A stretch of 64,000 nucleotides of DNA, from assembly GCF_020991415.1 (NCBI RefSeq), contig NZ_JAJMOY010000001.1, forward strand, positions 806,001-870,000. Reading direction: 5' to 3'. The notes under the pieces are model-generated. The model was not told the origin of the DNA. It saw nothing but the letters and a program-made list of their open reading frames with translations, and did no database searches. Below are positions 53,322-59,637 of the stretch, in pieces. Position numbers and translations under genes: made by a program. Source of the DNA: Flavobacterium sp. ENC (GTDB lineage: Bacteria; Bacteroidota; Bacteroidia; Flavobacteriales; Flavobacteriaceae). The stretch's first letter is position 1; every line of letters begins with the position of its first letter.

Positions 53322-54104
53322 ATGAACTACGAAAATCTTTTAATCTCAATCGAAGAAAAAATTGCAACCGTAACAATAAACCGACCGACCAAACTAAATG
53401 CTTTAAACAAAGCTACGATTAGCGACCTGAGTAAAGCTGTAAAATTGTTAGCAAAAAATGATGACGTTCGAGTGATTATCATTACCGGAAGTGGTGAAAA
53501 AGCATTTGTGGCCGGAGCTGATATTTCAGAATTTGCCAATTATACCATTGTTGAAGGGGCACAATTAGCAGCTGAAGGACAAGAAACATTATTTGACTTT
53601 ATTGAAAATTTAAAGAAACCCGTAATTGCGGCCGTTAATGGTTTTGCATTAGGCGGCGGATTAGAACTGGCAATGGCCTGTCATTTCAGAGTGGCTTCAG
53701 ACAATGCTAAAATGGGATTGCCGGAAGTAACTTTAGGACTGATTCCGGGTTACGGTGGAACACAGCGTCTGCCTCAGTTAGTAGGGAAGGGCCGTGCGAT
53801 GGAAATGATTATGACTGCGGCGATGATTTCGGCAGAAGAAGCAAAACAATACGGTTTGGTAAACTATGTGGTGCCTCAGACCGAACTTTTAGAATTTACG
53901 AAAGGAATTGCCCAAAAAATTATTAAAAATGCTCCCTTTGCCATCAGCAGAGCGATAAAAGCCATTAATGCCAACTACAAAGACGGAAAGGATGGTTTTG
54001 ATACTGAAATAAAATCTTTCGGAAAATGCTTCGGAACTCAGGATTTTAAAGAAGGAACAACAGCTTTCTTAGAAAAACGCAAAGCTGAATTTACAGGAAA
54101 ATAA
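53322..54104 (+). CDS. Enoyl-CoA hydratase/isomerase family protein
   Basis: 260 residues from MNYENLLISIEEKIATVTINRPTKLNAL; the longer reading overlaps the kinase gene and is not used. Crotonase fold: IITGSGEKAFVAGADISEF (oxyanion-hole Ala-Gly-Ala-Asp), NGFALGGGLELAMACHFRVASDNAKMGLPEVTLGLIPGYGGTQRLPQLVG with the two catalytic acidic residues (Glu in LELA and in LPEV). Probably hydrates enoyl-CoA in fatty-acid breakdown; both Glu are present, so hydratase activity is likely. Confidence 0.94.
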   Translation: MNYENLLISIEEKIATVTINRPTKLNALNKATISDLSKAVKLLAKNDDVRVIIITGSGEKAFVAGADISEFANYTIVEGAQLAAEGQETLFDFIENLKKPVIAAVNGFALGGGLELAMACHFRVASDNAKMGLPEVTLGLIPGYGGTQRLPQLVGKGRAMEMIMTAAMISAEEAKQYGLVNYVVPQTELLEFTKGIAQKIIKNAPFAISRAIKAINANYKDGKDGFDTEIKSFGKCFGTQDFKEGTTAFLEKRKAEFTGK

Positions 54105-54107
54105 AGT

Positions 54108-54206
54108 TACCACAGAGCTCCACAAAGATTTCACAGAGATTCACAAAGGAAAAATTAATACAAAGCTTTGTGTAACTTTGCGAAATCTTTGCGCAACTTT
54201 GCGGTA
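54108..54206. repeat. Long imperfect palindrome with 41-base arms
   Basis: 54108-54148 (TACCACAGAGCTCC...) and 54166-54206 are reverse complements with about 10 mismatches, around a 17-base loop. They consist of CACAAAG/CACAGAG words. It starts 4 bases after the enoyl-CoA hydratase stop. Words of the TTAGAACCT type follow up to the next gene at 54277. Confidence 0.75.
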
Positions 54207-54276
54207 CAACGACCCAGGCTGCTCAAGATTAAAAAACTTAGAACCTTAGCATCTCAGAACCTTAGAACCTAAAAAA

Positions 54277-54675
54277 ATGTACGAACCTATATTTGCTCTT
54301 TTTTGCGAACGCGTCAAAGAAAGCATCCAAGCCGGCACTTTTGCCAAACTCACTCTGGCCAAAACCATTGGCGATACCGAAATCAAGAACATCTATTTTC
54401 GTTTGGTATTAAATGAAGATAACACCTATTCAATTTCACTGACGACTCGTTATAAAACCGAAGAAATAGAAAGCATTCATACTTTGGACGAAGCGCTATT
54501 GGTGTTGGGAACTTATATTAAAAATCCGTTTTTGACCGCTTTGTTGTTTACAACAGACAATGATGTAACTTTTAAAGTAAACAAAAAGAATGCAGGAAGT
54601 ATTATCGAACAAGAGCCGACCTTTAAAAATGCTTCACCTGTCATGCTGGAAATGATAGAGAAAGGCATTGTTTAA
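54277..54675 (+). CDS. Conserved-looking protein of unknown function
   Basis: 132 residues. Starts MYEPIFALFCERVKESIQAGTFAKLTLAKTIG, then an alternating beta pattern (IKNIYFRLVLNEDNTYSISLTTRYKTEEIESI) and a helical segment. No signal peptide, membrane helix, or metal or nucleotide motif. I do not recognise the family. Its open frame is long for this AT-rich DNA and it has an A-rich start region, so it is probably a real cytoplasmic protein. Its leader is made of TTAGAACCT words. Confidence 0.65.
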   Translation: MYEPIFALFCERVKESIQAGTFAKLTLAKTIGDTEIKNIYFRLVLNEDNTYSISLTTRYKTEEIESIHTLDEALLVLGTYIKNPFLTALLFTTDNDVTFKVNKKNAGSIIEQEPTFKNASPVMLEMIEKGIV

Positions 54676-54918
54676 TAGTAAGGATTGGTTTAGGAGCTAA
54701 TCCCGCTATTCGTTACAATCTTTTGTGGCGAACCCCGCCACAAAAGGATTTCCACTGCTATCGGGGCTAAAGAGCACACGGTTTGTCAGACTTAGCGAAG
54801 TCGAAGTCCGGCAAAGTGATTCAGTAAACAGGAGCTTCCGCTTCACTCAGTCTCACAAAAGAATAAAACCTTTGCGAGCCTCTGTGCAGCTCTTCGCGAA
54901 TCTCCGTGAAACAATCCT
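54676..54918. repeat. Hairpin-rich intergenic repeat block
   Basis: No gene is seen. CTTTTGTGGCG (54720-54730) and CGCCACAAAAG (54736-54746) form a perfect hairpin inside a looser outer pair (GCTAATCCCGCTAT against GCTATCGGGGCTAA). At about 54789-54810 lies TTGTCAGACTTAGCGAAGTC, a degenerate form of the CTGAGCG-AGTCGAA repeat seen at 62008. The end (54862-54905) has CTTTGCGAGCC-type words. Confidence 0.65.
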
Positions 54919-55572
54919 CTAAACCAGCTTCACAAACAAATTTGAAGCGATTTTATTAGAAATAGACAATTCTCTGCTATCCACTTTTATTCGTAACGAT
55001 AAATCGAATGACTCTTTTGAAATAAATTCGATTTTTGATCCCAAAGCAATTTCCTGTTTGTCCAGATACTTCAAAAACTCAGAGGAAGTATCTTTTACAC
55101 CCACACAAACTCCGGTTTGCCCTTCGTTTAATTCAGAAAGCAGGTATTTCTCGATTTTGACAATGCGCCCGTTCGCATCCGGAATCGGATCGCCGTGCGG
55201 ATCTTCGGTAGGATTCCCCAAAAAATCATCCAGTCGGTTAATTAGTTGCTCCGATTTGATGTGTTCCAATTGTTCTGCAATATCATGAACTTCATCCCAG
55301 GAAAAATTCAGTTTTTCAACCAAAAACACCTCCCACAAACGATGTTTTCTAACAATCATTTTAGCAGCCAGTTTGCCATTTTCTGTCAAAGACACCCCCT
55401 GGTACTTTTTATAATGAACCAAATCTTTTTCAGAAAGCTTTTTAAGCATATCCGTAACCGAGGAAGCTTTCGTTTCCATCATTTCGGCAATAGCGTTGGT
55501 ACTTACTTCCGAATCATTAGAAGTAGTAAGGTGATATATCGATTTTAGATAATTTTCTTCTGAAAAAGTCAT
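54919..55572 (-). CDS. mntR: DtxR/MntR family metal-dependent regulator
   Basis: 217 residues. N-terminal HTH (SEENYLKSIYHLTTSNDSEVSTNAIAEMMETKASSVTDMLKKL), then the metal-binding and dimer domain with RKHRLWEVFLVEKL, WDEVHDIAEQLEHIKSEQLINRLDDFLG (Glu/His/Asp ligands visible) and NPTEDPHGDPIPD, and a C-terminal FeoA-like SH3 domain. It represses metal-uptake genes when Mn(II) or Fe(II) is bound. It lies 91 bases downstream of the Nramp transporter gene on the same strand. A half-conserved DtxR-type box lies upstream of that transporter. Confidence 0.9.
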   Translation of the reverse strand: MTFSEENYLKSIYHLTTSNDSEVSTNAIAEMMETKASSVTDMLKKLSEKDLVHYKKYQGVSLTENGKLAAKMIVRKHRLWEVFLVEKLNFSWDEVHDIAEQLEHIKSEQLINRLDDFLGNPTEDPHGDPIPDANGRIVKIEKYLLSELNEGQTGVCVGVKDTSSEFLKYLDKQEIALGSKIEFISKESFDLSLRIKVDSRELSISNKIASNLFVKLV

Positions 55573-55577
55573 TTTGT

Positions 55578-55665
55578 GAGGTTCTAAGGTTCTAAGTGGC
55601 TAAGGTTCTAAGGTAAAGCAGCAAAGGAAACCTCAGCAACTTAGTAACTCAGAACCTTAGCCCCT
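55578..55665 (-). repeat. Inverted-repeat leader of the MntR gene
   Basis: On the minus strand a distal arm with CTAAGGTTCTGAG is followed by a proximal arm of tandem CTTAGAACCTTAGAACC words that ends a few bases before the ATG. AGAACCTTAG occurs twice in the proximal arm and is the complement of CTAAGGTTCT in the distal one. Confidence 0.65.
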
Positions 55666-57535
55666 ATTTTTTAACAATCAACAAAGGTATCGAAATTTTA
55701 TGTCTCAATTTGTCTACCGTTGTTCCAAATAAAATATCTTTTAGTCCGGTGTGGCCGTGGGTTCCCATGACCAAAACATCAAAATTACCGGCATTGATAA
55801 TCTTAGGAATCACGGTGTTGGGTTTTCCAAAACCGAGTTCGGTTTCGATTCGGAAGCCCTTCTGCGAAAGCATTTCTTTATATTCTAATAATAATTTTTC
55901 ATCGATAGTAGTTTCGTGATCGTCTACATGACCTCCGTACATTAAAGCCCCTACAGTCTCTACAATATGGATTAAGGTATATTGTGCATCAATTCCGCCC
56001 AGTTCAAAAGCATTGTTTAGCGCCGCTTCATCGGCTTTGGAAAAATCTACCGATATGGCAATGTTTTTCTTACTGTACGTTTCTCTTGGGGCATATTGTA
56101 ATTTTAAATGATGAGGGGAATGATTCTCGATATTTGATTTGGCCCTGGCGATAAAAGGTTTTGCAATTATGTATAACAACAAAGCTAAGAATCCAAAAGC
56201 AAGGGGAACCACGGTTAGCCAAAGAATAACAGGGTGACTGGAGCTTTCCAGCCAGGAAGTAATTTCGTCATACACTAACTTTGCATTCAGGGAAACAATG
56301 ATAAGAGCAATAATCCAGGCTGCGATCTGGGTCATTCTTGAAATGTGGAAACCTTTCATTTTGGTTTTGTCGCTCACAAAATGAATCAGCGGAATAATCG
56401 CAAACCCCAACTGTAAACTCAAAATAACCTGGCTCAGAATCAATAATTTTCCGGTAACGCTTTCCCCATAAATCAAAATCACGATAACCGCAGGCACAAT
56501 GGCAATTAAACGGGTGATGATTCTTCGCACCCACGGCTGTATGCGCAGATTCAGATACCCTTCCATTACAATTTGTCCGGCAAGAGTTCCTGTTACTGTT
56601 GAACTTTGTCCTGCAGCAATTAAGGCCACTGCAAATAAAATAGGAGCCCATTTTGTTCCCAGCAAAGGTTGTAAAAACTGGTGGGCATCCTGAATTTCAG
56701 CAACTTCAAACATTCCGTTTCTGTAAAATGTGGCCGCGGCCAGAATCAAAATAGCGGCATTGACGAAAAACGCAAGATTTAAAGCAATAGTGGAATCTAT
56801 AAAATTGTACTTCAATGCTTGTTTGATTCCCGCGGGAGTGCGATCGAATTTGCGGGTCTGCACTAATGAGGAGTGTAAGTATAAATTGTGAGGCATTACA
56901 GTCGCACCAATAATCCCAATAGCGATGTACAAGGCTGCGGAATTTGGCATGGACGGAATAAGTCCGTAGAGCACTTTATCCAGTTCCGGTTCTGCAAAAA
57001 TCATTTCAAAAATAAAGGAAAATCCAATAATAGCGACCAGAACAATTATAAAAGCTTCCATTTTACGGATACCTTTGTTAATCAGGAAGAGTAATAAAAA
57101 AGTATCCAAAACCGTAATCAAAACGCCTTCGATCAGCGGAATATCAAAAAGAAGATTGATTCCGATGGCCATTCCTAAAACCTCGGCCAGATCACAGGCC
57201 GCAATTGCAATTTCGGCCAGAAAGTATAAAATATAATTGATAAACTTCGAATACGTTTCCCTGGAAGCTTGCGCCAAATCCCTTTGTGTTACGATTCCCA
57301 GACGGGCACTTAAGCTTTGAAGCAATAAAGCCATCAAATTACTCATTAATAAAACCCAGAGTAAAGAGTAACCAAACTGGCTTCCTCCGGCAATGTCTGT
57401 GGCCCAGTTTCCGGGATCCATATAACCTACGCTTACTAAATAGGCCGGACCTAAAAAGGCTAATATTTTTCTGAATCCTGTTTTTTTGTGCTCTGTTGCA
57501 ACCGATTGGTGAACTTCTTCTAAAGATTTGGTCAT
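55664..57535 (-). CDS. mntH: Nramp divalent metal transporter fused to a UspA domain
   Basis: 623 residues, well over the usual 400-450 for bacterial MntH. Residues 1-460 form eleven or so membrane helices with the metal-site motifs DPGNW (TM1) and VMPHNLYLHSSLV (TM6), and AGQSSTVTGTLAGQIVMEG. Residues about 480-623 are a universal-stress-protein domain: ISVDFSKADEAALNNAFEL, then the nucleotide-binding GTHGHTGLKDILFGTTVDKL and the end IPLLIVKK. Imports Mn(II) or Fe(II); the cytoplasmic Usp domain may sense nucleotide or regulate transport (inference). A good promoter lies 20 bases upstream, with a DtxR-like box next to it. The MntR gene follows. Confidence 0.93.
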   Translation of the reverse strand: MTKSLEEVHQSVATEHKKTGFRKILAFLGPAYLVSVGYMDPGNWATDIAGGSQFGYSLLWVLLMSNLMALLLQSLSARLGIVTQRDLAQASRETYSKFINYILYFLAEIAIAACDLAEVLGMAIGINLLFDIPLIEGVLITVLDTFLLLFLINKGIRKMEAFIIVLVAIIGFSFIFEMIFAEPELDKVLYGLIPSMPNSAALYIAIGIIGATVMPHNLYLHSSLVQTRKFDRTPAGIKQALKYNFIDSTIALNLAFFVNAAILILAAATFYRNGMFEVAEIQDAHQFLQPLLGTKWAPILFAVALIAAGQSSTVTGTLAGQIVMEGYLNLRIQPWVRRIITRLIAIVPAVIVILIYGESVTGKLLILSQVILSLQLGFAIIPLIHFVSDKTKMKGFHISRMTQIAAWIIALIIVSLNAKLVYDEITSWLESSSHPVILWLTVVPLAFGFLALLLYIIAKPFIARAKSNIENHSPHHLKLQYAPRETYSKKNIAISVDFSKADEAALNNAFELGGIDAQYTLIHIVETVGALMYGGHVDDHETTIDEKLLLEYKEMLSQKGFRIETELGFGKPNTVIPKIINAGNFDVLVMGTHGHTGLKDILFGTTVDKLRHKISIPLLIVKK

Positions 57536-57554
57536 TGTAGAAATGTTGTTTGAA

Positions 57555-57584
57555 CAAATATAACCATAAATTACATTCGCACAA
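57555..57584 (-). promoter_or_regulatory. mntH promoter
   Basis: On the minus strand TTG (57582-57584), 19 bases, then TATATTTG (57555-57562): a full match to TTG-N17-23-TAnnTTTG, 20 bases before the mntH start. Confidence 0.7.
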
Positions 57585-57590
57585 CAATAT

Positions 57591-57608
57591 TTTTAGGCAA
57601 GTCTAAAA
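57591..57608. promoter_or_regulatory. Putative DtxR/MntR-type operator
   Basis: TTTTAG-N6-CTAAAA, perfect 6-bp arms; the full form TTTTAGGCAAGTCTAAAA resembles the TTAGGC-type sites of this regulator family. It lies just upstream of the mntH -33 element and ends one base before the stop of the Fur-family gene. Confidence 0.5.
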
Positions 57609-57609
57609 C

Positions 57610-57999
57610 TTAAATGTTAGAATTTAAACAATTCGGGCACAATCCGGATAAGGTAAAATTGATATCGTTAACCTTATAATTATGCGGAATGATATAACTT
57701 GGCTTTACACTTTCCAGACACGTTATCTCATGACAATTTTCACAACTGAAATGGGCATGATTGTGTATTGTTACGGGATGCGAATGATGGCATTTTGCGT
57801 ACTTAACCGTTCCGTCAAGATCTACAATTTTATGTACGATATCGTCATTTACTAAGCGATCTAATATTCTGTAAATCGTAACCCGATCGCACAAATCAGC
57901 AGTTACTTTATGTATTTCGGAATGCGAAAGCGCTGTTTTAGATTTGCTAAGAATCTCTGTAACGGCCGTCTTTGCTGTAGTATTTCTTGTGACTTTCAT
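57610..57999 (-). CDS. Fur family transcriptional regulator
   Basis: 129 residues from MKVTRNTTAKTAVTEILSKSKTALSHSEIHKVTADLCDRVTIYRILDRLVNDDIVHKI, the winged-helix part; a longer reading to 58044 has no support. The C-terminal half has CHHSHPVTIHNHAHFSCENCHEITCLE (His-rich metal site and CxxC) and LCPNCLN (second CxxC), the structural zinc pairs. Whether it senses zinc, iron or peroxide is not clear; the neighbouring MerC and receptor genes make zinc or another soft metal plausible. It is divergent from merC, with two palindromes between the genes. Confidence 0.9.
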   Translation of the reverse strand: MKVTRNTTAKTAVTEILSKSKTALSHSEIHKVTADLCDRVTIYRILDRLVNDDIVHKIVDLDGTVKYAKCHHSHPVTIHNHAHFSCENCHEITCLESVKPSYIIPHNYKVNDINFTLSGLCPNCLNSNI

Positions 58000-58021
58000 G
58001 TTAAATGAATTAAATTTTATT

Positions 58022-58074
58022 ATCGCAACAAAGTTGCAATTCAATTTTTTATGTATATTTGCAACAAAATTGCA
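58022..58074 (+). promoter_or_regulatory. merC promoter with two overlapping palindromic operators
   Basis: Promoter: TTG (58034-58036), 17 bases, TATATTTG (58054-58061). Operators: GCAACAAAGTTGC (58025-58037, perfect 5-bp arms) and TGCAACAAAATTGCA (58060-58074). Both read GCAACAAARTTGC and their centres are 36 bases apart; the first covers the -33 element and the second the end of the -7 element. Binding by the adjacent Fur-family protein would block transcription; it could also control its own divergent gene. Confidence 0.65.
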
Positions 58075-58093
58075 TTAGGCAAATATACAAGAT

Positions 58094-58438
58094 ATGAAGA
58101 AAACAGCAACATCCCCTTATGATATTTTAGGAATTTCAAGTGCGACTATCTGTCTCGCACATTGTTTGGTTTTTCCATTGCTTGCCATTCTTCCTTTAGG
58201 CATAAGTCACAATCCTTTTATTGATTTGATCTTTGCCATTATTGGAGTATTTGCCATTCTCAAAAGTATTAAAAAATCAAATCTCTTAGTAATAACTATT
58301 CTTATCATTTCAATGTCATTGATCTGGATGAGTATTTTGAGTGAACTTTTGCTGGAAATTCATTTGAATCTGATAGGGGCAGGAGGTACAGGAATGATCA
58401 TTGGACATTTTTTAAATTATAAATCACATAAAAAATAA
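58094..58438 (+). CDS. MerC domain membrane protein
   Basis: 114 residues, four membrane helices. The N-terminal SSATICLAHCLVFPLLAILPLG holds the Cys pair characteristic of MerC-type proteins. MerC proteins were named for mercury uptake, but in Bacteroidota they are common beside Fur-family regulators and probably handle another metal. The flavoprotein gene follows by 6 bases, so they are co-transcribed. Confidence 0.87.
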   Translation: MKKTATSPYDILGISSATICLAHCLVFPLLAILPLGISHNPFIDLIFAIIGVFAILKSIKKSNLLVITILIISMSLIWMSILSELLLEIHLNLIGAGGTGMIIGHFLNYKSHKK

Positions 58439-58444
58439 AAAGTT

Positions 58445-59359
58445 ATGACACAGCAGACAAATTATGAAGTTATTATTGTTGGCGGAAGTTACAGCGGTCT
58501 TTCAGCAGCAATGAGCCTGGGGCGTTCTTTACGAAACGTTTTGGTTATTGACAGCGGTTTGCCCTGTAACAGACAAACGCCACATTCCCATAATTTTATT
58601 ACACAGGATGGTGAAGAACCTGCCGTTATTTCGGCCAAAGCCAAAATGCAGGTTAATTTTTATAAGACAGTTCAGTTTTACAACGGACTGGCAGTAAACG
58701 TGATTAAGACTGAAAACGGATTTACAATTGAAACAGCGTCCGGAAAAATCTTCACTTGTAAAAAACTATTGTTCGCAACAGGTGTCAAAGATCTGCTGCC
58801 GGAAATTTCAGGTTTCGCAGAATGTTGGGGAATTTCCGTTATACATTGTCCGTATTGTCATGGCTATGAAGTAAAAAGCGAGAAAACTGCTGTTGTTGCC
58901 AATGGCGATATGGGTTTTGAATATGTCAAAATGATTTCGAACTGGACAAAAGACCTGCGACTCATTACAAATGAAAAATCAACCTTAACGCCAGCACAAA
59001 CAGATATTCTGAAGAAACATAAAATTGAAATTATCGAAGAAGAAATCGCAGCTGTAATGCATACAAACGGAAACATTGAGCAAATTATCTTTAAAAATCA
59101 ATCAAAAATTAAAGTAAAAGCGCTGTATTTCAAAGCACCTTTTGAACAGCATTGCCCTTTACCGGAATCTTTAGGCTGCGAATTAACGGAACAGGGTTTA
59201 TTGAAAGTCGACGGTTTTCAGAAAACGACAATTTCCGGAGTTTTTGCAAGTGGTGATTGCCATGTTCAGGCAAGATCAGTTGCGATGGCCGTTTCTTCAG
59301 GGTCTTTTGCGGGTGCTTCTATCAATAAAGAGCTTATTGATGAGGTTTTTACTATTTGA
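58445..59359 (+). CDS. NAD(P)/FAD-dependent oxidoreductase, thioredoxin-reductase-like
   Basis: 304 residues. FAD-binding IIVGGSYSGLSAAMSLGRSLRNVLVID at the N-terminus; redox-active CPYC in VIHCPYCHGYEVK; the second nucleotide region (KTAVVANGDMGFEYVKM) lacks a clean GxGxxG, so NADPH binding is uncertain; FAD tail GVFASGDCHVQARSVAMAVSSGSFAG. It could reduce a thioredoxin-like partner or a metal. It sits directly after merC, before a TonB receptor and an exported thioredoxin-like protein. Confidence 0.88.
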   Translation: MTQQTNYEVIIVGGSYSGLSAAMSLGRSLRNVLVIDSGLPCNRQTPHSHNFITQDGEEPAVISAKAKMQVNFYKTVQFYNGLAVNVIKTENGFTIETASGKIFTCKKLLFATGVKDLLPEISGFAECWGISVIHCPYCHGYEVKSEKTAVVANGDMGFEYVKMISNWTKDLRLITNEKSTLTPAQTDILKKHKIEIIEEEIAAVMHTNGNIEQIIFKNQSKIKVKALYFKAPFEQHCPLPESLGCELTEQGLLKVDGFQKTTISGVFASGDCHVQARSVAMAVSSGSFAGASINKELIDEVFTI

Positions 59360-59382
59360 ACCTGTCCCTTTAGTTAACCCTT

Positions 59383-59522
59383 GTTGAATAGCCCCTAGCT
59401 TCAGCTAGGGGAAAAATTAGGTCTGAATTGGAAAAGGGCTTTAGCCAAATCCGCAAAATTTGGCAAAACCCTTTTTGTTTTCGATTATATTTTCATTCAG
59501 CTGAAGCTGGACGTTATTCAAC
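59383..59522. mobile_element. MITE-like element with terminal inverted repeats
   Basis: About 140 bases. Left end GTTGAATAGCCCCTAGCTTC (59383 on) and right end (to 59522) are reverse complements at 20 of 24 positions, both containing AGCTTCAGCT. Inside are CCCCTAGCTTCAGCTAGGGG (59392-59411) and a second hairpin, AAAAGGGCTTTAGCCAAAT against ATTTGGCAAAACCCTTTT. No coding frame. It lies between the flavoprotein and TonB receptor genes. Confidence 0.6.
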
Positions 59523-59637
59523 CTTAGAAAAAATAGGAATATAACATATTGATTTAAATAGAATTAAAATTTCCAGTCTTGTAATCATTATTTATCAAAT
59601 TTAATTTTTAGTTTTGTCTAAATTTAATTTTAAAACA

